Positions 1 to 9,065 are shown, counted from the first letter of the stretch. The stretch is DNA of 42,706 bases from Erysipelotrichaceae bacterium (GCA_017633115.1 JAGBPZ010000031.1:1-42706), one strand, 5' to 3'. Translations and numbers: made by a program. Notes: generated by a model from the sequence alone, not told the origin.

Positions 1-458
<458 letters not shown>

Positions 459-998
459 CTATTGATTAACCTTGACTAACGTTGGACGAATAACACGTCC
501 TTTTAACATATAACCTTTTTGCAATTCTTCAACGACAATATTTGCTTCATAATTTTCATCATTGGCAGTCATAACAGCCTGATGGAAATTCGGATCGAAT
601 TCTTTACCTTGTGCTTCGATAACTTCAACACCATTCTTTTTCAAGATAGCCATTAACTGATCATAAATCATCTGATAACCTTTTAAGAATGATTCAATTT
701 CTTCATTATCAGCTTTCTGCGCTAATGAACGATCGAAATTATCTAATACAGGAAGCAGTTCTTCGATGAAAGACTGCATGATAAATTTCATCTGATTGTT
801 GTGTTCGTTCTGTAATCTCTTCTTTGTGTTTTCCATGTCAGCGAACACTTTATAATAATCGGTCTTCCATTTTGTGACCTGGTTCGTTAAGTCTTCAATC
901 TGCTTTGCAGTTTCATCTTCCTCAACGACTTCGACATCTTCTTTTACTTCTTCAACTTCTTCATTGATGTCTTCGTTTACTTTCTTTTCTTCAGCCAT
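459..998 (-). CDS. grpE: Nucleotide exchange factor GrpE
   Basis: A 179-residue protein with the GrpE layout. It has an acidic, disordered N-terminus (about residues 1-35, rich in Glu, Asp and Val), then a long coiled coil (about 35-90, with WKTDYYKVFADMENTKKR) and a C-terminal beta domain ending in GRVIRPTLVKVNQ. GrpE releases ADP from DnaK and acts as a thermosensor in many bacteria. The start has an AAGGAGA site about 7 bp upstream. It sits between hrcA (14 bp gap) and dnaK (12 bp gap), the usual order in Firmicutes. Length and motifs are ordinary for the family. Confidence 0.97.
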   Translation of the reverse strand: MAEEKKVNEDINEEVEEVKEDVEVVEEDETAKQIEDLTNQVTKWKTDYYKVFADMENTKKRLQNEHNNQMKFIMQSFIEELLPVLDNFDRSLAQKADNEEIESFLKGYQMIYDQLMAILKKNGVEVIEAQGKEFDPNFHQAVMTANDENYEANIVVEELQKGYMLKGRVIRPTLVKVNQ

Positions 999-1012
999 AA
1001 CACTGTCTCCTT

Positions 1013-2035
1013 TTAATCATCTTCGTCCAATAATGACTCTATGTTTTCACTTATATATTCTACAAGCGACACAACCTTTTCATAAGGCATTCGTGTTGGA
1101 CCAATTACTGAAATCGAGCCACGGTTGCTAACATCTGAGCCAAATGATGCGGTGATCACAGAGACATCATTCAAACCATTAAAAGGTGTTTCATTACCAA
1201 TACGCACTGAAATACCATCACCAAGTTCCATAGGCATAAGTGAATTCCAGGTTTCGGAATTTTCAAAGGCACTTACGAGTAAACGGAGCTTGTTGACATC
1301 ATTGTATGCTGGATGATAAAGCATATTTGAACGACCAGATAAGTAAATGTTTCTATTCGCGAATCGCATAAACGCTTCTAAGAAAGCATTGAATAATGCT
1401 TCATGTTCACGAATACGAATACTTAGAATTGGCTTAACCTGATTTTCCAGACGTTCAACCACTTCATCAATTGGCACACCTACCAGCGTTTCGTTCATGA
1501 CATCAACACATGCTTTTAAATCGTTCATCTTCGTTTGATTGTCAACTGTAAAGATACGATTTTCAACATGGCCTCTGTCAGTTACTATAATCGCTGTGAC
1601 ATTGGTGGTACTAAGTGGTACCAGGGTGATGTTTTGTAAACGTTCATAACTTGAATCCGGTCCCAAAGCAACAGTTGTCAAATGAGTTAATTCACTCAAC
1701 ATTTCACAACTCTGTCTGATAATTTCATTAAGCGAACGATTCTTATTGCTAAAGATCGTTGCGACCTGATTCTTGATCTGATCATCTACACTTGGCTGCA
1801 GTAATGTTTCAACATAGAAACGATAACCTTCTTTTGATGGCACTCTTCCAGATGACGTATGTGTCTTTTCCAGATAGCCAGCTTCTTCAAGACGGCTCAT
1901 TTCGTTACGAATTGTCGCACTTGAATAAGGAAGATTATATTTGACTTTTAAAGTTTTAGAACCAACAGGTTCAGCACTATCGATGAATTCTTCAACGATA
2001 TATTTAAAAATCAATAGTTGTCTTGCTGTCAACAT
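1013..2035 (-). CDS. hrcA: Heat-inducible transcription repressor HrcA
   Basis: About 340 residues. The N-terminal winged helix (LTARQLLIFKYIVEEFIDSA, then SSATIRNEMSRLEEAGYLEK) is the diagnostic HrcA DNA-binding segment. The remainder is the GAF-like and dimerisation region, ending in an acidic tail (ESLLDEDD). HrcA represses class I heat-shock genes by binding CIRCE and depends on GroEL for folding. Two GTG codons lie just upstream in frame, but ATG at 2035 is preferred: an AAGGTGGTGA Shine-Dalgarno, nearly perfect, sits about 6-9 bp before it and overlaps those GTGs. It is first in the operon with grpE and dnaK and autoregulated through the two CIRCE-like sites upstream. Confidence 0.96.
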   Translation of the reverse strand: MLTARQLLIFKYIVEEFIDSAEPVGSKTLKVKYNLPYSSATIRNEMSRLEEAGYLEKTHTSSGRVPSKEGYRFYVETLLQPSVDDQIKNQVATIFSNKNRSLNEIIRQSCEMLSELTHLTTVALGPDSSYERLQNITLVPLSTTNVTAIIVTDRGHVENRIFTVDNQTKMNDLKACVDVMNETLVGVPIDEVVERLENQVKPILSIRIREHEALFNAFLEAFMRFANRNIYLSGRSNMLYHPAYNDVNKLRLLVSAFENSETWNSLMPMELGDGISVRIGNETPFNGLNDVSVITASFGSDVSNRGSISVIGPTRMPYEKVVSLVEYISENIESLLDEDD

Positions 2036-2050
2036 CTCTTTCACCACCTT

Positions 2051-2077
2051 TTAGCACTCTTTCAATCTCTGTGCTAA
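2051..2077. promoter_or_regulatory. CIRCE operator 1 (HrcA-binding inverted repeat)
   Basis: Left arm TTAGCACTC is a perfect match to the CIRCE consensus. After a 9-bp spacer the right arm CTGTGCTAA matches 7 of 9. The site lies between the promoter and the hrcA start, over the expected transcription start and 5' leader, so bound HrcA would block initiation or early elongation. Confidence 0.93.
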
Positions 2078-2081
2078 CATT

Positions 2082-2109
2082 ATTATACTCGTTCTGCTAG
2101 CAGTGTCAA
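2082..2109 (-). promoter_or_regulatory. Sigma-A promoter of hrcA-grpE-dnaK
   Basis: Reading leftward, -35 TTGACA (2109-2104) and -10 TATAAT (2087-2082) both match the consensus perfectly and are 16 bp apart. The -35 lies within the upstream CIRCE-like repeat; the expected start point falls in the downstream CIRCE. This is a strong vegetative promoter under HrcA repression. Confidence 0.88.
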
Positions 2110-2123
2110 TAGTTAAGTGCTAA
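2097..2123. promoter_or_regulatory. Second CIRCE-like operator overlapping the -35 box
   Basis: Arms CTAGCAGTG and AAGTGCTAA, 9 bp apart, match the CIRCE arms at 6 of 9 and 8 of 9. The spacer and left arm contain the -35 hexamer of the hrcA promoter. With the better site at 2051-2077 it brackets the promoter. It is the weaker of the two, so real binding is less certain. Confidence 0.7.
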
Positions 2124-2145
2124 ATTTTTCGAGACATTTTCGGCA

Positions 2146-2175
2146 TTCAAAAACCGGCTCTATAATAACCGGTTT
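2146..2175 (-). terminator. Terminator after hemW
   Basis: Read leftward, AAACCGG pairs with CCGGTTT across an 11-base loop and is followed by a run of five U. It ends the aldo/keto reductase-holA-hemW transcript just before the hrcA promoter region. Confidence 0.8.
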
Positions 2176-2208
2176 GAGAAATATTTCAAGTCAAATGTTT
2201 GAAAGATT

Positions 2209-3303
2209 TTAGTCCAGAAAATCAATCAGGATACTGTTTAAATAACGTTGTGACTCCTTCGTGGTCGAAAGATAGTGACCATTAAGGACGAGCGTCCCCT
2301 GCTCAAGATGTTTCTTTAAAGGTATATGGTAATAGTCTAAGCAATCAACATGATAACGTCTTTTAAACTCTTCTAGATTCAAACCTTCATTGAGACGTAA
2401 TGACATCATTAAATGATTGAACATCGTATCTTCCGATGATTGCTTCTCAACAGAAATAATGGATTCATTTTTTAAATAACGTGTCAACGAACGGGAATGA
2501 ACAATAAGATCTTCATCAATCTTACCTGTTGCCCCTACCCCAGCACCATAATAATTATCATAATGCCAATAAGCTTTATTATGTTCCGATTCATAATCAC
2601 CACGGGCATAGTTAGAAACTTCATATTGATGAAAACCAAACGATGTCAATGAGTCATCAATAAGTAAATTGATTTGATAATCAAGATCTTCATCAAGCGC
2701 TTCATAGTTAGCGTTAGCGAGTTTAGTATGTGGTTCTAAAATCAATGCATAGTAAGAAACATGGGTTACCATCGATAAATCCTTGATAACCATTAAGTCC
2801 TGATGAACGTCAGTAATAGATTGTTCTGGCAATCCATACATCATATCAATCGATATATTGGTAAAGCCCACTTCTACTGCTTCTTCAAGCAGCTTTAATA
2901 CCTGAGATTTGGTATGATGACGATCGATTTTCTGGAGCAAATGATCGTTGAAAGTCTCTACACCTATACTTAAACGGCTAACACCACTTTGATAAATAAG
3001 TTCAAGTTTCTCTCTGTTCATAGACTCAGGATTAACTTCCATGGTCACTTCTACTGTCTTTTCACTTAAATAGGGTTGTATCATTGACATCAATAATGAT
3101 AGTTGTTCAATTGTCAGGCTGCTAGGCGTACCGCCACCAATATAGACCGTTCTCATTGAACCATGAATGTCACTCAATTCTTTTGAAAGACATGCAAGAT
3201 ATCGATCAACCATCGTCTTGTTGTAGAACACTTTGGGAAAATCACAGTAACTACAGATATGATCACAAAACGGAATATGGATATAAAGCGCTTCTGTTTT
3301 CAT
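2209..3303 (-). CDS. hemW: Radical SAM protein HemW (heme chaperone family; formerly HemN-like)
   Basis: About 364 residues. IPFCDHICSYCDF gives the CxxxCxxC cluster motif with the trailing aromatic, which binds the radical-SAM 4Fe-4S cluster. YIGGGTPS and EVNPES segments follow, as in HemW. Short N-terminus and C-terminal winged helix fit HemW rather than true coproporphyrinogen dehydrogenase HemN. HemW binds heme and loads it on target proteins; its role in organisms without full heme synthesis is unclear. The start at 3303 leaves 1 bp after the holA stop. An alternative ATG at 3318 would overlap holA; the Shine-Dalgarno is weak for both. It is last in its operon. Confidence 0.92.
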   Translation of the reverse strand: MKTEALYIHIPFCDHICSYCDFPKVFYNKTMVDRYLACLSKELSDIHGSMRTVYIGGGTPSSLTIEQLSLLMSMIQPYLSEKTVEVTMEVNPESMNREKLELIYQSGVSRLSIGVETFNDHLLQKIDRHHTKSQVLKLLEEAVEVGFTNISIDMMYGLPEQSITDVHQDLMVIKDLSMVTHVSYYALILEPHTKLANANYEALDEDLDYQINLLIDDSLTSFGFHQYEVSNYARGDYESEHNKAYWHYDNYYGAGVGATGKIDEDLIVHSRSLTRYLKNESIISVEKQSSEDTMFNHLMMSLRLNEGLNLEEFKRRYHVDCLDYYHIPLKKHLEQGTLVLNGHYLSTTKESQRYLNSILIDFLD

Positions 3304-3304
3304 C

Positions 3305-4264
3305 CTAGTTGCCTGCATTCATCAAAAAGAGTTCTAATCCACGATAGCGATCAATCAGACCACTCTTAACTTTCTGATCTAAATCTGCAAGATCATTAAG
3401 ATAGGCTGCAAGATCATTGAGTTCAAATGTTTCAGCATTTTTGCGTACTGGAAAAATCGCACGTGGGTTCATACCTAAAGTCTTGACGATATCCTTATCA
3501 TTATAGCCAAGACGGACCATGATTTTGACCTGATACAGCTGTCTGATGGCATTAGCCATAGTTGCAATCAACATGATTGGTTCATTATTCTGAATGATCA
3601 AGTCATTGTATATGCGCAACGTTGATTCAAGATCATGGTGTAAAAAGGCACTCGTCAACATATAAGCACGTTCTTCTACTAGTGGCTCAACTAAAGCGTT
3701 GACAGCTGCTACATCAATATGTGGAGTGTAGAGGGTGAGCTTTTCAACCTGTCGTAAAACCGTCATCAAATCATTGCCCGTTCTTTCTAGAAGCAAATCA
3801 AGAGCGTCATCATCAATTTGTGAGCCTCTTTTCTTAATGGCATCACGGGTTGCCTGATACAGCTGATGCGCTGTGACTTTTTCGAGCTGAATAAACTGAG
3901 CAGACTTTTTAAGTGTTTTAACAATTCCCTTACGACCATCAAAATCCATAACATCACGATAAATCACAAGTACGGTTGATGGATTGTCGTGTTTTAAATA
4001 ATTAGTTAAAGCTTTGATGTCTTCTTCACTCACATCTTTCTGTCTTGCCTTTGTCAAAAATAAGGGATCTTTAATGACGACCATCTTATACTCCGATAGA
4101 AATGGTTGTGTCAGAGCATCGGCTAATATTTCTGACATCGACGTTTCCTGAGGATAATACACAGAAAGATTCATCTGTTCATCAGAGATGTCATATCTTT
4201 CTTTTAATTCATCCAGTTTTTGTTCCAGTAATAATGGTTCATCACCATATAATACGATATTCAT
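3305..4264 (-). CDS. holA: DNA polymerase III subunit delta (clamp loader)
   Basis: A 319-residue protein starting MNIVLYGDEPLLLEQKLDEL, the typical HolA opening in which a degenerate P-loop-like region is followed by a RecA-like domain. The middle region LLLERTGNDLMTVLRQVEKL is a hallmark of the family, and the C-terminal helical collar domain ends the protein. Delta opens the beta sliding clamp as part of the clamp loader. The start has an AAGGTGATG Shine-Dalgarno. It follows the Fe-S aldo/keto reductase by 9 bp and precedes hemW by 1 bp, so all three are likely co-transcribed, although their functions look unrelated. Confidence 0.95.
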   Translation of the reverse strand: MNIVLYGDEPLLLEQKLDELKERYDISDEQMNLSVYYPQETSMSEILADALTQPFLSEYKMVVIKDPLFLTKARQKDVSEEDIKALTNYLKHDNPSTVLVIYRDVMDFDGRKGIVKTLKKSAQFIQLEKVTAHQLYQATRDAIKKRGSQIDDDALDLLLERTGNDLMTVLRQVEKLTLYTPHIDVAAVNALVEPLVEERAYMLTSAFLHHDLESTLRIYNDLIIQNNEPIMLIATMANAIRQLYQVKIMVRLGYNDKDIVKTLGMNPRAIFPVRKNAETFELNDLAAYLNDLADLDQKVKSGLIDRYRGLELFLMNAGN

Positions 4265-4273
4265 GTCATCACC

Positions 4274-5302
4274 TTATTGAACTTTGACTTCTCCTGCTAA
4301 AACGCGCTTATAGTCTTCGTAGTTTTTCTTTAATAATGCTGGTGTATCTAATCCGTAAGGACATTTTGAGACACACAGACGACAGTTAATACATTCTTCT
4401 GTTCGTTTCATTTCTTGCTGCCAGTAGTCATTAAGCCATGCACTTGATGGAGCTCGTCTTAACATGAGCGACATACGGGCACAGTTATTAATTTGAATAT
4501 GCTTTGGACATGTTGGCATACAATAGCCACAACCACGACAGAATTCACCTGACAGCTCGTCATGTTCTTTTTGAATATAGGCTTTCATTTCCTCAGTCAT
4601 TGAAGGTGTCTCATCCATGTAACTAAGCCATTCGTCCAATTCTGATTGTTTCTGAATGCCCCAGATTGGCATAACATCAAATTGAGTCATGAAAGCCATG
4701 GCAACATCAGAACGTGTAATTAAACCCCCAGCCAATCCTTTCATACAGATAAATCCCATATTGGCATCTAATGTTTCTTTGACTAACTGAATTTCTTTTT
4801 CGCTGGCAAGATAGCTGAATGGAAACTGCAATGTTTCATATAAACCAGAATGTACAGCATCAAAAGCAACCTGAATCAGATGAGCCGTAATACCAATATG
4901 ACGGATCTTACCCTGACGCTTAGCTTCAAGCATACATTCATACATTCCTGTGCCATCACCTGGGCGATAAACCTGCTGAGCCTGATGAAACTGATAAATA
5001 TCAATATAATCTGTTTGTAGTGTTTTTAATGATGTTTCTAAATCCTTCCAGAAAGCATCTGGTGTTTTAGCGCCTGTTTTAGTAGCGATAAAAACTTTAT
5101 CACGCATGTCTTTAAAAGCAATGCCCAACTTTTTCTCTGAATCACTGTAGGCACGCGCAGTATCAAAGAAACGCATGCCACCGTTATAGGCATTATGAAA
5201 TAATGATACAGCTTCTTCTACACTGACACGTTGTGCAGGTAAAGCACCAAAAGCATTTTGAACAGTTGTAATACCAGTTGATCCTAATGTAATATTTTTC
5301 AT
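4274..5302 (-). CDS. Aldo/keto reductase with C-terminal 4Fe-4S ferredoxin-like domain
   Basis: 342 residues. The N-terminal TIM barrel keeps the AKR catalytic set: Asp and Tyr in FFDTARAYSDSE, Lys in FIATKTG and His in YIDIYQFHQA. The last about 100 residues hold CRGCGYCMPTCPKHI and CINCRLCVSKCPYG, two CxxCxxCxxxCP motifs that should bind two 4Fe-4S clusters. Such proteins occur widely in anaerobes as oxidoreductases with unknown substrates; the clusters suggest ferredoxin-type electron input instead of, or besides, NADPH. The start has an AAGGAAGG ribosome site. It heads a run with holA and hemW. Confidence 0.9.
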   Translation of the reverse strand: MKNITLGSTGITTVQNAFGALPAQRVSVEEAVSLFHNAYNGGMRFFDTARAYSDSEKKLGIAFKDMRDKVFIATKTGAKTPDAFWKDLETSLKTLQTDYIDIYQFHQAQQVYRPGDGTGMYECMLEAKRQGKIRHIGITAHLIQVAFDAVHSGLYETLQFPFSYLASEKEIQLVKETLDANMGFICMKGLAGGLITRSDVAMAFMTQFDVMPIWGIQKQSELDEWLSYMDETPSMTEEMKAYIQKEHDELSGEFCRGCGYCMPTCPKHIQINNCARMSLMLRRAPSSAWLNDYWQQEMKRTEECINCRLCVSKCPYGLDTPALLKKNYEDYKRVLAGEVKVQ

Positions 5303-5501
5303 ACTCTCACACCTTCCTTAAAAACTAGTTTATCAAATGAAACTTTTATCGACAACAGAAAACCTTCAACTAATAGAGTTACATAATATTAATTTATACT
5401 CATTCTAAATAGACTTTAACTTATTAAATCAATACAACTACATGATCACTTTTGAAACAGAATTAAGACTGTATTTCCAATATCTCCAAAAGTCATCATA
5501 C

Positions 5502-5528
5502 AAAAAAAGAGGAAAAAATCCTCTTTTT
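5502..5528 (-). terminator. Terminator after the degenerate aldo/keto reductase gene
   Basis: Leftward, AAAAAGAGGA pairs with TCCTCTTTTT around a 5-base loop and runs into seven U. It ends the HAD phosphatase/aldo-keto reductase operon. The remaining 5303-5501 is AT-rich leader for the next gene, with no further feature that I can support. Confidence 0.82.
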
Positions 5529-5539
5529 CAATTATATAT

Positions 5540-6472
5540 TTATATATTGCGAATAACTTTTTTAACACTTCGATTGGCCAATGTGATAAGTCCATTAGAC
5601 AATGAAACGATATTGATATATGATGCCATTTTATCAATCAAAGCCATATCTTCAGCTTTTAAATCCACCTTCATGGCATCATCAAGCTCAATCAATTCTT
5701 CCATGTTCCAGATTCCAACAACAGGTACCATTCCATGACAATTGATATATGCCATTGCGACTTGCGCAGGTGTCAAATCATAGTCTCTGCCAATCATTCT
5801 AAGAGTCTGAATCATAGGCAGATAGGCTTTCGCTTCTAATTTATTAATACCCTTAGTTTTACCCGTTAACAAGCCATTTTCCAAGGTTCCCCAGGCAAAG
5901 AATTGGATATTGTTTTCATGACACCATGCGACTGTCTGTTTGACTTCTTCATCTTTCGTCATGACACTATATTGATGCATCACACCAAATAGAGGAATAT
6001 CTTCTGCATCTAAAATAGCTTTGGCTTTTTTGACATCTTCAAGTTTCATATTGGCAACACCAATATAACGAATCAATCCTTGACGGTACAGAATGATCAT
6101 ATCGTTCATGTAACCTGTTAGATTTGATGATTGACGTAACCAATAGATTGCAATTTTATCACGTTTGAAATCTCCTAAGTCTTCATAAAGAGATTGTTGC
6201 AAATCATCATCTTCATCTCCACCCTTTGTCAAAGGAATGAAGTGACTTGAAATCATGACTGAATCAGAAATGACCTTGGGAACGATGTGATTTGTTCGCC
6301 CTAAACCAAAACGCTGCGATGTATCAATAATCAGATAATTGCGTTTGACAGCTTCCTCCATCATTTCCGAAATCGTTTGAATAACTTTTACTTTTCCTTT
6401 AGGTGTCTTGCCGTAGGTCTTAGTGCCCCAGGCATTCGTTCCTATGACAGCATGTATGACCTTTGCTTGCAC
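5540..6472 (-). CDS. Aldo/keto reductase-fold protein lacking catalytic residues
   Basis: 310 residues with AKR barrel landmarks: VIGTNAWG at the N-terminus, YIGVANMKLEDVKKA, FFAWGTLENGLLTGK and MVPVVGIWNMEEL. The catalytic positions are changed: the Asp remains in IIDTSQRFGLG but the Tyr is Phe; the strand that normally ends in the active Lys reads VMISSHF; the His position reads IYWLRQ. This is seen directly by comparison with the intact homologue at 4274-5302. It may be inactive as a reductase, a binding protein, or use other chemistry. The start is GTG with GAGAGGAC about 8 bp upstream. It follows the HAD gene by 15 bp and should be co-transcribed with it. Confidence 0.78.
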   Translation of the reverse strand: MQAKVIHAVIGTNAWGTKTYGKTPKGKVKVIQTISEMMEEAVKRNYLIIDTSQRFGLGRTNHIVPKVISDSVMISSHFIPLTKGGDEDDDLQQSLYEDLGDFKRDKIAIYWLRQSSNLTGYMNDMIILYRQGLIRYIGVANMKLEDVKKAKAILDAEDIPLFGVMHQYSVMTKDEEVKQTVAWCHENNIQFFAWGTLENGLLTGKTKGINKLEAKAYLPMIQTLRMIGRDYDLTPAQVAMAYINCHGMVPVVGIWNMEELIELDDAMKVDLKAEDMALIDKMASYINIVSLSNGLITLANRSVKKVIRNI

Positions 6473-6487
6473 TTAATAGTCCTCTCA

Positions 6488-7339
6488 CTAATCAATAAGT
6501 TTTAAGTATTTAAAGGCATTATATAGACCATCATCATCAACATCATCTGTAATGTAGTCTGCAGCAGCCTTAATTTCTGGTCCACCGTTACCCATTGCAA
6601 CATTAAATTTACAGCATTCAAACATTGATAAGTCAATTTTAGCATCACCAAATGAAATAGTATCTTCAACAGATGCGCCTAAATAATCCAATAATACTTC
6701 GATGGCGTGTTTTTTGGTAATACCTTTTGGTCCTAAGTCACCAAATAAAGCAGCTTCACCTTTACCACCCCAAGTATTGGCAATCAAATTTGGAAAATCA
6801 ACTTTAGAATCAAGATGATCTTGATAATCACGTAAGACAAAACTGATCTTATTGACATCTTCACGATATAAATCTTCACCCTTTAAATGGATATACTGAT
6901 TCATTGCTTTAACACCAAATGATTCAGCTTCTTCTAAAGTAGCACCTTTACCAAGAACATACTGTGCTAACGCCTTAGGTCCTTGATCTAAGTAATAATC
7001 GTTAATATACATACCTGAATTAGCTTCCAGATAGAAGCCAATCTGACGATCATTACACCAGTCAACAATTGCCTTAACATCATCACGAGATAGTGATTGA
7101 TGCATGACAACATGACCATTATCTTCAACATAACCACCGTTAGCACCAATCATACCATCAAGTTTCATGTCCTTAAAATCACGCTGCTCAATTTCAGCTT
7201 TAGAGCAACCTGTACAAATATAAACTTTGTGCCCATTGGCTCTTGCCATATTAACAGCTTTAGCGGCTGAATCAGGCAGAATTGTTTCATAATTAATCAA
7301 TGTTCCATCAACATCTAAGAATATAATTTTTTTCTCCAT
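6488..7339 (-). CDS. Cof-type HAD-IIB family hydrolase
   Basis: About 283 residues. Motif I is FLDVDGTLI (nucleophile Asp and acid/base Asp), motif II a Thr/Ser in YICTGCS, and the C-terminal motif SFGDAKIDLSMFECC supplies the metal-binding Asp pair, followed by VAMGNG as in the Cof/YidA group. These enzymes dephosphorylate sugar phosphates, FMN or similar small molecules; the substrate cannot be read here. The start at 7339 was chosen because AGAGGTGA sits about 6 bp upstream; an in-frame ATG six codons earlier has no such site. It is the first gene of a two-gene unit with the degenerate aldo/keto reductase. Confidence 0.92.
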   Translation of the reverse strand: MEKKIIFLDVDGTLINYETILPDSAAKAVNMARANGHKVYICTGCSKAEIEQRDFKDMKLDGMIGANGGYVEDNGHVVMHQSLSRDDVKAIVDWCNDRQIGFYLEANSGMYINDYYLDQGPKALAQYVLGKGATLEEAESFGVKAMNQYIHLKGEDLYREDVNKISFVLRDYQDHLDSKVDFPNLIANTWGGKGEAALFGDLGPKGITKKHAIEVLLDYLGASVEDTISFGDAKIDLSMFECCKFNVAMGNGGPEIKAAADYITDDVDDDGLYNAFKYLKLID

Positions 7340-7478
7340 TAACTTCACCTCTTGCATTTATTGTAACATAAAAATAAAAACATAAAAAGGCATCTGTATA
7401 TGGTTGTTCTCTCAACTTCATTCATTAATATTTTTCAATTAAATCAGACTTTCTATCAGCAATCAATTGAAACGACTG

Positions 7479-7635
7479 CTGTAGAGTCTTGCAAGATAAG
7501 CCTGTGATTTGTCTCTGAAAGCATCACCGAAGGATGAGCTCTGCATTTAGGTATTGATATAGATACCTTCCTACGTTCTCAAAAGAACATCGAGATACAT
7601 GTTTTTGAAATCAGCCTTTTCCGGGAGGACTTCAG
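7479..7635 (-). ncRNA. Possible structured RNA in the mgtE-HAD gap (unassigned)
   Basis: The 334-base gap between mgtE and the HAD gene is more structured and less AT-rich than its surroundings. Leftward, CTG-A-AGTC (7635-7628) can pair with GACT-CTA-CAG (7488-7479), closing a domain; TGATTT (7613-7608) pairs with AAATCA (7510-7505). Inside are hairpins GTTCT/AGAAC (7588-7575), AGGTAT/ATACCT (7568-7549) and a C(UUCG)G-capped CATC/GATG stem (7536-7522). The UUCG loop favours the minus strand. I cannot match it to a riboswitch class; it lacks M-box, T-box and TPP signatures. It could be a leader of the HAD operon or a free RNA. No clear promoter or own terminator is visible. Confidence 0.35.
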
Positions 7636-7636
7636 A

Positions 7637-7659
7637 TAAAAAAAGGATGCAAAGCATCC
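7637..7659 (-). terminator. Terminator after mgtE
   Basis: Leftward, GGATGC and GCATCC form a 6-bp stem with a 3-base loop followed directly by seven U. It separates mgtE from the possible structured RNA. Confidence 0.85.
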
Positions 7660-7673
7660 ATAATTGAAACAGT

Positions 7674-9065
7674 TTATATACCTAACAGAACAATCGCAAA
7701 TGTGAAGTAAATCAATAAGCTGACAGCGTCTACAATTGTTGTGATAAATGGTGATGCCATAACCGCTGGGTCGAATCCTAATTTATCAGCTATCATTGGC
7801 AATGTACATCCAACAAATTTTGCGCAAATAATTGTAAAACATAATGTCAGACATACAACAAGATCAACCATTAAAGTAATGCTGGCGTTGTGGAATAGTA
7901 AGTGATCAATCAGAAAGATTTTGAGAAAGTTAACTGCTGATAAGCTTACACCACAAAGGAAAGCAACACGTACTTCTTTAAAAACAACTTTCGCAATATC
8001 TTTGAATTCAACATCACCAAGCGACAATGCACGAATGACAGTAACACTTGCCTGAGAGCCACAGTTACCAGATGTATCCATCAACATTGGAATAAACCCT
8101 GTCAATGCCACACAGGCAGCCAACGCTTCTTCAAAGCTATTAATAATAATACCAGTAAATGTCGCAGAGACCATCAAAAGCATTAACCATGGGATACGGG
8201 ATTTCCAGGTTTCAATGACACTAACCTGAAAATATTCACGTTCCGTTGGCACGATTGCGGCCATCTTTTCGATATCTTCTGTTGCTTCATCTTCGATGAC
8301 ATCAACGATATCATCGACAGTAACGATACCAACAAGACGATTTTCCTGGTCAACAACTGGAATACTCAGCAAGTCATAGTGAGTGAATAAATCAGCAACT
8401 TCTTCCTGGTCATCAATCGTTTCGCACTTAATAACGTTATCTTCCATAATATCATTTAAAACGGCATCCATTGGACTCATCAATAAGTCTTTGACTGTCA
8501 ATACACCTTTTAAATGACGCTGTGAATCGGTAACATATAAAACATAAATTGTTTCCGTACGATCAGCATGTTCACGAATATAATCAAAAGCTTCTTTAAC
8601 TGTCATACGGCGCTTCACTGACAGGAATTCTGCCGTCATGATACTACCAGCTGAATCTTCTGGATATTTTAAGAACTGATTGATCAGCTTTCTTGTCTCT
8701 GGCTTTGCATTTTGAAGAACACGGTTAACGATAATAGCAGGTAATTCTTCAAGCATATCAACCGCATCATCGACATTCAGTTCTTCAACGATTGAACTTA
8801 ATTCTTTATCATTAACTTCATTAATGAGACCTTCCTGAACATCAACTTCCAGGAATGAGAATACATCAGTGGCGATATCTTTATGCAACATTCTAAAAAC
8901 AAGTAGTCGCATTTCAGGAGCCAGCGATTCAATATAGTCGGCAATATCAGCTTCGTTAAGGTCATTCAGTTTTTCCGTAAACGCTCGGTATTTCTTCTCC
9001 TTTAGCAACTGATTCAGATCCGCTAAATTAAAGCCATATGTTTCTACGAAATCTTCGCGATCCAT
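7674..9065 (-). CDS. mgtE: Magnesium transporter MgtE
   Basis: 463 residues in the MgtE order: N-terminal superhelical domain (about 1-130), two CBS domains (about 135-260, with EDSAGSIMTAEF and IVTVDDIVDVIEDEATEDIEKMAAI), then five membrane helices (about 285-463) including the pore region with GNCGSQASVTVIRALSLG. MgtE is a homodimeric Mg2+ channel gated by cytosolic Mg2+ bound to the N/CBS domains. The start is preceded by AAAGGAGGTG. No M-box riboswitch is visible in the short leader (9066-9227). A single-gene transcript is likely, from the promoter at 9098-9127 to the terminator at 7637-7659. Confidence 0.97.
   Translation of the reverse strand: MDREDFVETYGFNLADLNQLLKEKKYRAFTEKLNDLNEADIADYIESLAPEMRLLVFRMLHKDIATDVFSFLEVDVQEGLINEVNDKELSSIVEELNVDDAVDMLEELPAIIVNRVLQNAKPETRKLINQFLKYPEDSAGSIMTAEFLSVKRRMTVKEAFDYIREHADRTETIYVLYVTDSQRHLKGVLTVKDLLMSPMDAVLNDIMEDNVIKCETIDDQEEVADLFTHYDLLSIPVVDQENRLVGIVTVDDIVDVIEDEATEDIEKMAAIVPTEREYFQVSVIETWKSRIPWLMLLMVSATFTGIIINSFEEALAACVALTGFIPMLMDTSGNCGSQASVTVIRALSLGDVEFKDIAKVVFKEVRVAFLCGVSLSAVNFLKIFLIDHLLFHNASITLMVDLVVCLTLCFTIICAKFVGCTLPMIADKLGFDPAVMASPFITTIVDAVSLLIYFTFAIVLLGI

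Noticed and set aside
874-1131. Open frame opposite grpE on the plus strand
   Set aside because: It is antisense to a certain gene, composed mainly of Ser/Thr runs from the acidic grpE start, and has no ribosome site.
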